Assembly (NCBI GenBank): GCA_002337455.1
Contig: DDGC01000011.1
Coordinates: 62,001-126,000, forward strand
Length of the DNA: 64,000 nt
Origin: Rhizobiales bacterium UBA1912
GTDB taxonomy: Bacteria > Pseudomonadota > Alphaproteobacteria > Rhizobiales > Devosiaceae
Direction of reading: 5' to 3'
Shown piece after piece: positions 51,220-60,400 of this stretch (its first letter is position 1; the number at the start of each line of letters is the position of its first letter). Below the pieces are notes generated by a model. That model did no database searches and had not been told where the DNA came from. It saw nothing but the letters and a program-made list of their open reading frames with translations. Position numbers and translations under genes: made by a program.

Positions 51220-52287
51220 ATGACTGAAACCATAACGATCTCCGTCGACGCAATGGGCGGAGACAACGCGCCGCGTGCTCCGATGCACGGCGCAAAATTG
51301 CTGCTCCGGGAGCATCCGGACGCGCGATTCATTTTCCACGGGCGCGAAGAGGTGCTGGCGCCGCTGCTCGAAGAGTTTTCAGAGCTTAAAACCGCCTCGC
51401 AGATCCGCCACAGCGAAAACGTCATCACCATGGATGACAAGCCCAGCCAGGCGCTGCGCAAGGGCAGGGGCACATCCTCGATGTGGGCCGCCATCCAGTC
51501 GGTCAAGGACGGCGAGGCCGATGTGGCGATCTCGGGGGGCAATACCGGCGCCCTGATGGCCATGGCGACCTTCTGCCTGCGCACCATGGAAGGCATTTCC
51601 CGCCCGGCCATTTCAGCGATATGGCCCACCTTGCGCTCCGACATCGTCGTGCTCGACGTCGGCGCGACAATCGGGGCCGACGCCCAGCAGCTTGTCGATT
51701 TCTCGATCCTCGGCGCGGCCCTGGCGCGGGCCCTGTTCGACATCGAAAGCCCGACCATCGGGCTGCTCAACGTCGGTGTCGAGGAAGCCAAAGGCAATGA
51801 ATGGGTCAAGGACGCCGGAAAGATCCTTGCCGAAACTTCTGGCGCCGGATTTACCTACAAGGGCTTCGTCGAAGGCGACGATCTGGGCAAGGGCACCGTC
51901 GATGTGGTGGTCACCGAAGGGTTCACCGGCAACATTGCGCTCAAGACCGCAGAGGGCACGGCCCGGCAGGTCGGGACTTATCTGCGCAATGCCATGACCT
52001 CGTCGCTGATGAGCAAGATCGGCGCTCTGTTTGCCGGCGGGGCGCTGAACGCCGTTCGCTCCAAGCTGGACCCCCGCACCGTCAATGGCGGCGTTTTCCT
52101 CGGCCTCAATGGTGTCGTTATCAAGAGCCATGGTGGAACCGACGAGATCGGCTACAAGAGCGCGCTCAGCGTTGCCTATGAAATGGCCCGCAACGATCTC
52201 CTCGCAAAGATCGGGGAAGGCATGAAACGCTTCCCCGCGCTGGCTGTGCCGGCGGAACCGTCCAATCTGGAGGCACCTTCCGCGTGA
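51220..52287 (+). CDS. plsX: Phosphate acyltransferase PlsX
   Basis: This 355-residue enzyme makes acyl-phosphate from acyl-ACP for phospholipid synthesis. It starts with ITISVDAMGGDNAPRAPMHG and contains SGGNTGALMAMATFCLRTME and VTEGFTGNIALKTAEGTARQ, all PlsX signatures. Its stop overlaps the GTG start of fabH, the standard plsX-fabH pair. Confidence 0.96.
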   Translation: MTETITISVDAMGGDNAPRAPMHGAKLLLREHPDARFIFHGREEVLAPLLEEFSELKTASQIRHSENVITMDDKPSQALRKGRGTSSMWAAIQSVKDGEADVAISGGNTGALMAMATFCLRTMEGISRPAISAIWPTLRSDIVVLDVGATIGADAQQLVDFSILGAALARALFDIESPTIGLLNVGVEEAKGNEWVKDAGKILAETSGAGFTYKGFVEGDDLGKGTVDVVVTEGFTGNIALKTAEGTARQVGTYLRNAMTSSLMSKIGALFAGGALNAVRSKLDPRTVNGGVFLGLNGVVIKSHGGTDEIGYKSALSVAYEMARNDLLAKIGEGMKRFPALAVPAEPSNLEAPSA

Positions 52288-53261
52288 CCAAAATACAATC
52301 TGTTGTGCGTGGCGTCGGCGGATACCTGCCCGAACGCATTATGACCAATGACGACCTGGCCAAGGTCGTCGATACCTCGGACGAATGGATCGTCCAGCGT
52401 ACCGGTATCCGGCAGCGCCACATCGCCGCGGAAGGCGAATATACCTCCGACCTTGCACTGGTCGCCGCACAGCGTGCCCTCGAAAAAGCCGGGATGGATG
52501 CCAGCGAGATCGACCTGATCGTTGTCGGTACGACAACCCCCGATCGCACTTTTCCGGCGACAGCGGCCATTCTGCAGCAAAAACTCGGCATCACCAAAGG
52601 TTCGGCCTTCGACGTGCAGGCCGTGTGTTCTGGCTTTGTGTTCGGCGTGGCGACGGCCGACAGCTATCTCAAGACCGGCATGGCCAAGCGTGCGCTGGTG
52701 ATCGGTGCTGAAACCGCCTCGCGCATTCTCGACTGGAACGACAGGACCACATGCGTGCTGTTCGGCGACGGGGCAGGGGCCATCGTTCTTGAAGCCCAGG
52801 ACGTTGCCGACGACGCGCCCGAGAACGGCATACTGGTATCGAGCCTGCGCACCGATGGCAGCCATTGGGACAAGCTCTATGTCGATGGCGGCGTTTCGAC
52901 CACCCAGTCGATCGGTCACCTGCGCATGGAGGGCCGCGAAGTGTTCAAGCATGCCGTCGGCATGATCTCGGACGTCATCGAAGACGTGTTGGATAAGACC
53001 GGCAAGGTGACCGAAGACCTCGACTGGTTCGTTCCCCACCAGGCCAACAAGCGCATCATCGATGGCGCGGGCCGCAAACTGGGCATTCCCGAAGCCAAGA
53101 CCATCGTTACCGTGGACAAGCACGCCAATACCTCGGCCGCCTCTGTTCCGCTGGCGCTCTGGGTGGCGAGCGAGGACGGGCGAATCAAGAAGGGTGATCT
53201 GGTGATGATCGAAGCGATGGGCGGCGGGTTCACGTGGGGTGCCTCGCTCATTCGCTGGTAG
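52284..53261 (+). CDS. fabH: 3-oxoacyl-ACP synthase III
   Basis: This 325-residue initiating condensing enzyme of fatty acid synthesis has the catalytic triad Cys115 (DVQAVCSGFVFG), His252 (FVPHQANKRI) and Asn282 (VDKHANTSAAS). The start is a GTG overlapping plsX by 4 bp. It is followed by ihfA after an 84-bp gap that should contain a promoter. Confidence 0.96.
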   Translation: MTKIQSVVRGVGGYLPERIMTNDDLAKVVDTSDEWIVQRTGIRQRHIAAEGEYTSDLALVAAQRALEKAGMDASEIDLIVVGTTTPDRTFPATAAILQQKLGITKGSAFDVQAVCSGFVFGVATADSYLKTGMAKRALVIGAETASRILDWNDRTTCVLFGDGAGAIVLEAQDVADDAPENGILVSSLRTDGSHWDKLYVDGGVSTTQSIGHLRMEGREVFKHAVGMISDVIEDVLDKTGKVTEDLDWFVPHQANKRIIDGAGRKLGIPEAKTIVTVDKHANTSAASVPLALWVASEDGRIKKGDLVMIEAMGGGFTWGASLIRW

Positions 53262-53345
53262 GCGTTGACCCAGCTCTATTTTGGGCGTTAAGTGGTTGAA
53301 ATCTTGGGGGCTGTTGCGGGTCTCAATGAGATTGAGGGGAACACC

Positions 53346-53657
53346 ATGTCGGGAAAAACCGTGACTCGTGCCGATCTGGCGGAGTCAGTCTATCAGTCCG
53401 TTGGCCTGTCGCGCACCGAATCGGCAGAACTTGTCGAACGCGTCCTTCAGATCGTCAGTGACGCTCTGGCCTCGGGCGACAACGTTAAACTATCGTCCTT
53501 CGGATCGTTTCAGGTGCGCTCGAAAAACGAGCGAATTGGCCGGAATCCCAAGACTGGCGAGGAGGTTCCGATCCTGCCGCGACAGGTTCTTGTGTTCAAA
53601 CCATCCAACGTCTTGAAATCCAAGATCAACAAATCTATGGTTCGATCTGGAAAATAA
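53346..53657 (+). CDS. ihfA: Integration host factor alpha subunit
   Basis: This 103-residue DNA-bending protein has the start KTVTRADLAESVYQSVGLSR and the HU/IHF signature VKLSSFGSFQVRSKNERIGR followed by NPKTGEEVPI. The ATG at 53346 was chosen; an in-frame upstream start would add 18 residues without homology. A MerR-type gene follows 23 bp downstream, the usual alphaproteobacterial order. Confidence 0.94.
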   Translation: MSGKTVTRADLAESVYQSVGLSRTESAELVERVLQIVSDALASGDNVKLSSFGSFQVRSKNERIGRNPKTGEEVPILPRQVLVFKPSNVLKSKINKSMVRSGK

Positions 53658-53680
53658 CAACTTTTACCGGGGCACTTGCG

Positions 53681-54181
53681 TTGGACAAATCGCCAGACGC
53701 CTTCCGGACGATATCCGAAGCGGCAGACGAACTCGACCTACCTCAGCATGTGCTGCGTTTCTGGGAAACGCGGTTCACGCAGATCAAGCCGCTCAAGCGT
53801 GGCGGCGGGCGGCGCTATTACCGCCCCGACGACGTTCAACTGCTCAAGGGCATCCGGCACCTCCTCTACGATCAGGGTTTTACCATCAAGGGCGTGCAGC
53901 GCATCCTCAAGGAGCAGGGCGCCCGGCACGTCGTGGCCATTGGTGAAACCGGATCCATCCGTCCGATAGCACCACAGCCGCACATCGAAGCCGCCGAAAC
54001 CGTTGATGCCGTCGAGTTCGTGGAGATCGAGGCGGGCCATACCCTGGCGGCGCCGGCGGGCTATGGCGAGCAGCACACCCCGGTTTCGACAGGACTTTCC
54101 GACGAGCAGCGCGAAACGCTTGCATCGGCCCTGGAAACCCTCGAGCAGTGCCGCGCCCTGCTCGAGAAAGCGCGCGGATAG
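53681..54181 (+). CDS. MerR-family transcriptional regulator
   Basis: This 166-residue regulator starts at a TTG and has the winged-helix segment FRTISEAADELDLPQHVLRF followed by WETRFTQIKPLKRGGGRRYY and RPDDVQLLKGIRHLLYDQGF. There are no metal-type cysteines in the sensor part, so the effector is unknown. It is the conserved MerR gene found next to ihfA in alphaproteobacteria. Confidence 0.85.
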   Translation: MDKSPDAFRTISEAADELDLPQHVLRFWETRFTQIKPLKRGGGRRYYRPDDVQLLKGIRHLLYDQGFTIKGVQRILKEQGARHVVAIGETGSIRPIAPQPHIEAAETVDAVEFVEIEAGHTLAAPAGYGEQHTPVSTGLSDEQRETLASALETLEQCRALLEKARG

Positions 54182-54199
54182 CCCTGACAGACTTAAACA

Positions 54200-54249
54200 T
54201 GATTAACGCGATCAACTATGTTGACGCGCGCTTTTGTGCTGGCTAATAA
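54200..54249 (+). promoter_or_regulatory. Promoter with candidate RirA (IRO) box
   Basis: TTGACG (54221-54226) and TAATAA (54244-54249) with an exact 17-bp spacer make a strong sigma-70-type promoter for the siderophore transporter. Just upstream, TGATTAACGCGATCA (54200-54214) fits TGA-N9-TCA, the consensus of the iron-responsive operator bound by RirA in Hyphomicrobiales. The box lies 6 bp before the -35 element. Confidence 0.65.
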
Positions 54250-54306
54250 CCTGATGTCTGCAGTCACATTTGACTGCCCATCCGACCTTTAGCCAACGAT
54301 TGGATT

Positions 54307-55239
54307 GTGATCGTGAACTTCTCAACCCATTTCCGGACCGCCACTGCGGTTCTCGCCCTTGCAGCTTCGCTCGCCCTCACCGCTGGAGCGTCTGCACAGG
54401 ACGTTACTGTTGCCCACCCCCAGGGCGAAACCACGATTTCGGGCGTGCCCGAAAAAGTCTTCGTCATCGATTGGGCCGCGTACGACAACCTGACCGCACT
54501 CGGCATTGATGTTGCCGGCGCCCCCGGCTCGAACGTTCCCGGCTATCTTGCCGACGGGGTGAGCGCCGATATGTTCAATGTCGGTTCGCTCTTTGAGCCC
54601 GATTTCGAGGGCATCGCCGCCGAGCAGCCGGACCTGGTGATCGTTGCCGCCCGTTCGGCAGCAGCCTACCCGACCCTGACCGAAATCGTGCCGACCATCG
54701 ATATGTCGGTCAACAACACCGACCTTGTCGCTGGTGTTGAAGCCAACATCGAACAGCTTGGCGAAATTTTCGGCGTGCAGGACCGCGCGGCCGAACTGAT
54801 CGCTGATCTCGATGCCAAGATCGCGGAAGCCACCGCAGCCGCCGAAGGACAGGGCACAGGGCTGGTGCTCGTCACCAATGCCGGCAATCTGGGCGTTTAC
54901 GGCCCCGATTCGCGCGTCGCCTGGATCTACAACGAACTGAGCATCCCCTCGGTCATGGACGAAGTCGAAGACGGCGATCATGGCGGCGACGGCGTGTCGT
55001 TCGAATTCCTGCTTGAGGCCAACCCCGATTGGCTGTTCGTCGTCGACCGTGACGCCGGCGTTGGCAATGAAGGCGCCGCCCGCGCCCTGCTCGATAACGA
55101 GCTGATGCACCAGACGACCGCATGGCAGGAAGATCAGATCATCTATCTCGATCCCCAGGCCGCCTACATCACCATGCATGGCTACACCGGCCTGATGACC
55201 ATGCTCGATCAGGTGATCGCCGGCTACACCGCCGAATAA
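54307..55239 (+). CDS. Siderophore ABC transporter, periplasmic binding protein (FatB/CeuE type)
   Basis: This 310-residue binding protein has a signal peptide (RTATAVLALAASLALTAGAS, cleaved near ASA-QDV) and no lipobox. The fold-defining segment ETTISGVPEKVFVIDWAAYD followed by NLTALGIDVAGAP is typical of Fe-siderophore binding proteins of the FatB/CeuE group. It starts with GTG (54307 or 54313). A terminator separates it from the permease genes, so it may be made in excess of them. Confidence 0.88.
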   Translation: MIVNFSTHFRTATAVLALAASLALTAGASAQDVTVAHPQGETTISGVPEKVFVIDWAAYDNLTALGIDVAGAPGSNVPGYLADGVSADMFNVGSLFEPDFEGIAAEQPDLVIVAARSAAAYPTLTEIVPTIDMSVNNTDLVAGVEANIEQLGEIFGVQDRAAELIADLDAKIAEATAAAEGQGTGLVLVTNAGNLGVYGPDSRVAWIYNELSIPSVMDEVEDGDHGGDGVSFEFLLEANPDWLFVVDRDAGVGNEGAARALLDNELMHQTTAWQEDQIIYLDPQAAYITMHGYTGLMTMLDQVIAGYTAE

Positions 55240-55258
55240 TCTCGGATCGATACAACGC

Positions 55259-55290
55259 GCCCGGCGGTTTCTCCGCCGGGCCCTCTTTTT
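55259..55290 (+). terminator. Hairpin terminator after the siderophore-binding protein gene
   Basis: The stem GCCCGGCGG / CCGCCGGGC with loop TTTCT is followed by CCTCTTTTT. It lies 20 bp past the gene and 45 bp before the first permease gene; it may be leaky and set the ratio of binding protein to permease. Confidence 0.85.
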
Positions 55291-55335
55291 GCTTCCGGTC
55301 CCATTCGGTCGGGCTCGTTCCAAAGGCAGGCGCCA

Positions 55336-56295
55336 GTGCGGCTTCTTATTGCGGCAATTGTCGTGACGTTCATTCTTGCGATTGTCAGCCTGTTTGTCGG
55401 CGTAAGCGACGTGTCGCTTCAGACGCTTCTGTCCTCGAATGCCGAAGACAGGGCCACTCAGATTCTCCTGATCAGCCGCATCCCACGCACGCTGGCCATT
55501 CTGTTGGCAGGGTCCTCCCTCGCCATTGCGGGTCTGGTCATGCAAATGATCGTGCGCAACCGGTTCGTCGAGCCGTCCACGGCAGGGACGACCGAATCCG
55601 CTACGCTGGGTTTTCTCGTCGTCACGCTCTTTGCCCCCGGATGGCCGCTTATGGCCAAGATGGCGGTCGCGGCCGTGTTCGCCCTTGCGGGCACCGCCTT
55701 GTTCCTGCGCCTTTTGCGTTTCGTGCCGCTGCGCGATGTCTTGCTGGTGCCGCTGGTCGGCATCATGCTGGGCGGGGTGATCGGGGCCGTAACGACCTTC
55801 TTTGGTTATCGCTTCAACCTCATGCCATCGCTGCTGGCGTGGAGCATGGGGGATTTTTCCGGCGTACTGCGGGGGCGCTATGAATTGTTGTGGTTCGGGC
55901 TGGCCGGAACCGTAATGGCCTACATAGCGGCCGATCGCTTTACCGTGGCCGGGATGGGGCAGGATTTCACAACCAATTTGGGCCTGAACTACAAGCTGGT
56001 CATGCGGCTGGGGCTGGTGATCGTCTCGATTGTCAGCGCCGTTGTGCTCGTCTCGGTGGGCTCAATTCCGTTTCTGGGCCTGATCGTTCCTAACGTCGTC
56101 AGCCTGATGATCGGCGACAATATGCGCCGGACCGTCCCCTGGGTGGCCGTTCTGGGCGCCGCATTCGTTCTGGCCTGCGATATACTGGGCCGTATCCTGC
56201 GCTTTCCCTATGAAATCCCGATCAGCGTCGTGGTCGGCACCATCGGCTCGGGGCTGTTCCTCTATCTGTTGTTGAGGAAGCGCCACAATGCCTAG
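55336..56295 (+). CDS. FecCD-family siderophore permease (FatD type)
   Basis: This 319-residue permease, starting at GTG, has about nine membrane helices. SRIPRTLAILLAGSSLAIAG followed by LVMQMIVRNRFVEPSTAGTT is the FecCD/BtuC signature, and GSIPFLGLIVPNVVSLMIGD the second. It overlaps the next permease gene by 8 bp. Confidence 0.9.
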   Translation: MRLLIAAIVVTFILAIVSLFVGVSDVSLQTLLSSNAEDRATQILLISRIPRTLAILLAGSSLAIAGLVMQMIVRNRFVEPSTAGTTESATLGFLVVTLFAPGWPLMAKMAVAAVFALAGTALFLRLLRFVPLRDVLLVPLVGIMLGGVIGAVTTFFGYRFNLMPSLLAWSMGDFSGVLRGRYELLWFGLAGTVMAYIAADRFTVAGMGQDFTTNLGLNYKLVMRLGLVIVSIVSAVVLVSVGSIPFLGLIVPNVVSLMIGDNMRRTVPWVAVLGAAFVLACDILGRILRFPYEIPISVVVGTIGSGLFLYLLLRKRHNA

Positions 56296-57253
56296 TTTGC
56301 GCTGGTCGCGCCCGACCATTGTTCTTGCCATCCTTGCCGCACTCGCTCTGATCTCGATTGTCTGCTTCATGACGCTGGGAGCGCGAGGAAGCTGGAGCTT
56401 CATCATTCCCTTCCGTGGGCGCAAGCTCATCGGCCTGCTGCTGGTGGCCTATTCGGTCGCCGTCTCGACGGTGTTGTTCCAGACGGTAACCAACAACCGC
56501 ATCCTCACGCCTTCCATCATGGGGTTTGACGCGCTCTACATCCTTTTGCAGACGTCGATCGTCTTCTTTCTGGGGCCGCAAATGCTGGCCCTGATGAACC
56601 CCTACATGCAGTTCAGTGTCGAACTGGTCCTGATGATCGGCTTTTCCTGGCTGCTGTTCCAATGGCTGTTTCTGAACGAGGGCAGGAGCCTGCATCTGCT
56701 CGTGCTGGTGGGAATCGTGTTCGGGATATTCTTCCGCTCGCTTTCCAGCTTCATGCAAAGAATGCTCGATCCCAACGCCTTTCAGGTGCTGCAGGACAGC
56801 TTCTTTGCCAGTTTTTCAACCATCGACACGACGCTTCTCGGCGTCTCGATGGGCATTATTTCTGTCGTGACACTTGTGTTGTGGCGCATGGGCCATACGT
56901 TCGATGTGTTGTCGCTGGGGCGCGATACCGCCATCAATCTGGGGGTGGAGTACAAGCGCTCCGTTGTCATCATTCTCGTGATGGTATCGGTTCTCGTGTC
57001 GGTATCGACAGCACTGGTCGGTCCCATTACGTTCTTTGGGCTGCTGGTGGCCAGCTTGGCCCACGGGCTCGTCGGGACCTCAAAGCATAAACTCATCCTG
57101 CCAGCGGCCGTGCTGCTCGGGGTCATTGCATTGGTCGGCGGCCAGACGCTGTTCGAGCGCGTCTTTGAATTCGACACGGCACTGTCCATTATCGTCGAGT
57201 TCCTTGGTGGCCTCGTGTTTATCATTCTCATTCTGCGCGGAGCGGCCCGATGA
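56288..57253 (+). CDS. FecCD-family siderophore permease (FatC type)
   Basis: This 321-residue second permease subunit shows the equivalent signatures FRGRKLIGLLLVAYSVAVST, NNRILTPSIMGFDALYILLQ and VGPITFFGLLVASLAHGLVG. The two non-identical permeases form the channel of the siderophore importer. The stop overlaps the ATPase start by 4 bp. Confidence 0.9.
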   Translation: MPSLRWSRPTIVLAILAALALISIVCFMTLGARGSWSFIIPFRGRKLIGLLLVAYSVAVSTVLFQTVTNNRILTPSIMGFDALYILLQTSIVFFLGPQMLALMNPYMQFSVELVLMIGFSWLLFQWLFLNEGRSLHLLVLVGIVFGIFFRSLSSFMQRMLDPNAFQVLQDSFFASFSTIDTTLLGVSMGIISVVTLVLWRMGHTFDVLSLGRDTAINLGVEYKRSVVIILVMVSVLVSVSTALVGPITFFGLLVASLAHGLVGTSKHKLILPAAVLLGVIALVGGQTLFERVFEFDTALSIIVEFLGGLVFIILILRGAAR

Positions 57254-58008
57254 TCATCACTTCCGGCCTCAAGAAATATTATGGCGAGACCGCCGTCGTT
57301 GACGACGTTTCGGTCGAGTTGCCATCGGGGGGTATCACCTCGATCATCGGCCCGAACGGGGCGGGAAAATCGACAATGTTGTCCATCGTCTCGCGCCTTT
57401 TGGGAATGGATGCGGGCTCGGTGACCGTAGACGGGTTGGATGTCTCGAAATCGCCCAGCGACGTTCTCGCCAAGCGCCTGTCGATCCTGCGCCAGGACAA
57501 CCACATGACCGCGCGGCTGACCGTCCACGATCTGGTGTCCTTCGGGCGCTATCCCTATTCCAAGGGAAGGCTGACCATCGAGGACAAGGGCCATATCGAC
57601 CAGGCGATCAGCTATCTCAACCTCGACGACCTCAAGGGACGGTTCCTCGACGAGCTGTCGGGTGGGCAGCGCCAGCGCGCGTTCGTTGCCATGGTGCTGT
57701 GCCAGGACACCGATTACGTGCTGCTCGACGAACCGCTGAACAACCTCGACATGAAGCACGCAATGGGCATGATGAAACTCATGCAGCGCGCCTGCAAGGA
57801 ACTGGGCAAGACCGTCGTGCTGGTCCTTCACGACATCAATTTCGCGTCCTGGTATTCCGACTACATAATTGCCATGAAAAACGGACGGGTGATCCGCCAC
57901 GGGTCACGCGACGACATCATCACGCCAGAAGCGCTCAAGGACATCTACGACATGGACATCAACGTCCATGAAATCGGCGGGCACAAGGTTTCGCTGTTCT
58001 ACGACTGA
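57250..58008 (+). CDS. Siderophore ABC transporter ATPase
   Basis: This 252-residue ATPase has Walker A GPNGAGKSTML, signature LSGGQRQRAFVAMVL, Walker B DYVLLDEPLNNLDMKHAM and switch His in LVLHDINFASW. It completes a binding protein-permease-permease-ATPase operon for catechol- or mixed-type ferric siderophores; the ligand is unknown. The stop lies 3 bp before the end of the convergent kinase gene. Confidence 0.92.
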   Translation: MIITSGLKKYYGETAVVDDVSVELPSGGITSIIGPNGAGKSTMLSIVSRLLGMDAGSVTVDGLDVSKSPSDVLAKRLSILRQDNHMTARLTVHDLVSFGRYPYSKGRLTIEDKGHIDQAISYLNLDDLKGRFLDELSGGQRQRAFVAMVLCQDTDYVLLDEPLNNLDMKHAMGMMKLMQRACKELGKTVVLVLHDINFASWYSDYIIAMKNGRVIRHGSRDDIITPEALKDIYDMDINVHEIGGHKVSLFYD

Positions 58009-58011
58009 GCC

Positions 58012-58986
58012 TTACCGGTCGATGGTGCCCGTCGTGAGGTAGCGCTTCGCCATCTCTGCCGTCCCCGAAGCAAACGTATCGTGCAGGCTCTGCGCCAGCT
58101 CGGTTTCGGCGTGCGAGCCGGTCCACGCCAGCAGGGCCATGCGGCGCAACATGACCATGGCGTCGAGCATGGCTTCGTCCTCCGGCCCATAGGCACGGTG
58201 CTCGCGATAGCCCTCGAGCCACGCGGCGCGCAGGGCAGGGACGGTATCGCTGTCCTCGAAAAACGAGACCGCCGCGCCGAAATCATAACCGAACCAGCAA
58301 AAGCCGCTATCGTCGAAATCGATCAGCCGCGTCACGCCATCCGACACCAGCAAATTGGCCAGCCGCATATCGGCGTGGATAAGCCCGAACCGGTCCCTGC
58401 CCATGCCATAGTCCGCCAGCTGTGCGCGCAGGTGTGCATCGAGCCTGTCCAGCATCGCGCGTACCGCTCCCGAAACGCCAGGGGCGGCCCGCCAGTCGCC
58501 CCAGATGGCGTCGGGATCGAGGATCGCCGCGTCGGTCCAGGCCTGGCGCTCAAATGGCCAGGGCGGCGTCCAGTCGATGATGTGGGCATGGCATTGGGCT
58601 GCGAGTGCTCCCAACTGCCGGAACACCGGCGCAAGGTCGTCTTCCTCCTGGGGTTCTGAACCCTCCTCGAAGGCAAAGGCGACCATGTGCCGTGTGTCGC
58701 CCAAAAACTCCGCTTCCTGAACCAGCGCGCCGTCATTCCCGGTCAACGGTCGTGGAGTGAAAAGTCCGGCATCGCGCCGCAAGGCTCCCATCCATGCCAA
58801 CTCGCTCTCAATAGCGAGGCGGGAATGATAGCCGGGCCGATGAACCCGCAGAATGGCTTTGCCGCCATCGGGTCTATCGATGCGAAATGTGTGGTTTTCG
58901 GAAAGATTGATAAGCGTTGCAGAGCCGCGTTCAAAACCGGGCCAGAGCAAAAGGGCCTCCGAAAGCCCCTTCCAATCGTCAGTCAT
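58012..58986 (-). CDS. APH-fold kinase (choline/homoserine kinase-like)
   Basis: This 324-residue protein has the protein-kinase-like fold of aminoglycoside phosphotransferases. The catalytic loop is GLIHADMRLANLLVSDGVTR and the metal-binding segment LIDFDDSGFCWFGYDFG. Nearest types by motif are SrkA/YihE or CotS-like kinases; the substrate may be a protein, a sugar or a small alcohol. Nothing in the neighbourhood decides it. It is convergent with the siderophore operon and leads off from about 59 kb. Confidence 0.78.
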   Translation of the reverse strand: MTDDWKGLSEALLLWPGFERGSATLINLSENHTFRIDRPDGGKAILRVHRPGYHSRLAIESELAWMGALRRDAGLFTPRPLTGNDGALVQEAEFLGDTRHMVAFAFEEGSEPQEEDDLAPVFRQLGALAAQCHAHIIDWTPPWPFERQAWTDAAILDPDAIWGDWRAAPGVSGAVRAMLDRLDAHLRAQLADYGMGRDRFGLIHADMRLANLLVSDGVTRLIDFDDSGFCWFGYDFGAAVSFFEDSDTVPALRAAWLEGYREHRAYGPEDEAMLDAMVMLRRMALLAWTGSHAETELAQSLHDTFASGTAEMAKRYLTTGTIDR

Positions 58987-59050
58987 GCATTTCCCCCTGC
59001 ATGACCGCCTTATCGGTCACAGCAAGGGGAAATGTCTACGCCGGAATGAT

Positions 59051-59089
59051 AAAAAAAGCCCGGCATGGCAGATGCAATACCGGGCTTTT
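59051..59089. terminator. Terminator after the secreted SH3-domain gene
   Basis: AAAAGCCCGG (59054-59063) and CCGGGCTTTT (59080-59089) form a 10-bp stem, with an A-run (T-run on the minus strand) at the low-coordinate end. It begins just beyond the stop at 59097 on the minus strand. Confidence 0.85.
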
Positions 59090-59096
59090 GTGGATG

Positions 59097-60164
59097 TCAG
59101 TGCGACCAGGTTGTGTATCCGATCGAAAGCGAGGACGGCGCGATACCGTTGATGCGGAACTGGCTGATGCGGCCCGCGCCGGTTTTGGCGCAGACATAGG
59201 TTCCCACCGAGACATCTTCGAGCGGCACCTGGGCTGAGCTGAAGCTGGCCGTGAAGCACCCGGCAAAGCCGCGGTTGCTGCCATCTCCCAGCGCAAGGCT
59301 GGCGCCGTTGACCGGGGTTATGAACCGGCTTGAGGGCGTTGCGGCCTGGAACCAGATGTCGGTCCCCGAACCGCCAACCGCGCCATTGTCCAGGTTGGCC
59401 CTGAAGGTCTGGGGCAGATCGATCGGTCCCGTCGAGTAAGTCGAGAACGAGGGGATCGGGGTCGGCAGGGGAATCGGCAGGGGCAGCGGAATGGGCAGCA
59501 GCCCGGTATAGACCCGCAGCGAAGACGCCTGATTGGCTATGGCCGGATCCAGAATCGGCGAGCTGGCCGTTACGTTGACGCAGGAACCGGTCAGGTTGAC
59601 GTTGGTGCAAAGGCGGGCCTTGGCCGCGCCAAACAGCCGGACCGACGAGATTTCGTCGTTGAACGTCGCGTTGAGCGTATTGCGGATGCCTACGCCATAG
59701 CAGAACTCGTCTCCGCCGTAATTGATGCCCGTGTAAAAGCACGCTTCATCGCCGGCCGGCGCGGGCGGCGGTGGAGGTGGGGGCGCAGGCGGCGTCGGGG
59801 TTGGCGTTGGAGCCCCACCGCAATTGATCGAAAAATCGGGACCGGAAGGACCAATGGTGATCCCGAAGCTGCAATCGGGGCTCGGCGGTGTCGGGGGTGG
59901 GGCAACGGGCGCCAGATAGCTGCCGCTCACCCAACCATTGGGGCCGGTGTGGGTGATATGGCACCAGCCGCTGGGAACGCATTCTGTAACGTCCACGACC
60001 TCGCCGGGCGAGAGCGTATCGAGTACGCCAAAACTGGTGCCGGGGCCCGAGCGGACATTGAGTGTGGTGGTGGAGGCCGCTGGCGCGGCCAATACTGCAG
60101 TCGCCGACGAAACTATACCCGTCAGTCCGATTGCCAGTGAGATAATCGTCTTGAAAGTCGTCAC
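59097..60164 (-). CDS. Secreted SH3b/I36-like protein with proline-rich linkers
   Basis: This 355-residue secreted protein starts at a GTG preceded by AGGAGG at 6 nt spacing. A signal peptide (IISLAIGLTGIVSSATAVLA) is followed by an SH3b domain (STTTLNVRSGPGTSFGVLDT), linkers TPTPTPPAPPPPPPPAPAG and IPLPLPIPLPTPIPS, and between them a beta/gamma-crystallin-like or peptidase inhibitor I36-like domain (DEACFYTGINYGGDEFCYGV). The C-terminal part is beta-rich with two cysteines. A frame extending farther upstream would cross tRNA-Pro and is rejected. Probably an envelope-facing binding protein; function unknown. Confidence 0.78.
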   Translation of the reverse strand: MTTFKTIISLAIGLTGIVSSATAVLAAPAASTTTLNVRSGPGTSFGVLDTLSPGEVVDVTECVPSGWCHITHTGPNGWVSGSYLAPVAPPPTPPSPDCSFGITIGPSGPDFSINCGGAPTPTPTPPAPPPPPPPAPAGDEACFYTGINYGGDEFCYGVGIRNTLNATFNDEISSVRLFGAAKARLCTNVNLTGSCVNVTASSPILDPAIANQASSLRVYTGLLPIPLPLPIPLPTPIPSFSTYSTGPIDLPQTFRANLDNGAVGGSGTDIWFQAATPSSRFITPVNGASLALGDGSNRGFAGCFTASFSSAQVPLEDVSVGTYVCAKTGAGRISQFRINGIAPSSLSIGYTTWSH

Positions 60165-60356
60165 GGTAGCCTCCTGAGTGCGGTGAGCGCCACCTTGGCG
60201 CCACATTCCACAGCGGTATCGCTTGACGGCTGAACGCCCTCTGAACCGCCTCGTTATGGGGCTTTCAGGAATGCGGACCCGTTTTGCCCGGGCGAAAGCG
60301 TCCTGTAATCGAACAGACGGCGGCTTATTTTGCCACACATGTGGCGCGGCGCGTAA

Positions 60357-60400
60357 CAAAAAAGGGCCTGGCGTCTCAGACGCCAGGCCCTTTAAAAAAA
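60357..60400 (-). terminator. Terminator of tRNA-Pro
   Basis: AAAGGGCCTGGCGTCT / AGACGCCAGGCCCTTT form a 16-bp stem ending in a T-run on the minus strand. It starts one base past the tRNA 3' end. Because the stem is nearly symmetrical it could also work in the other direction. Confidence 0.9.
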
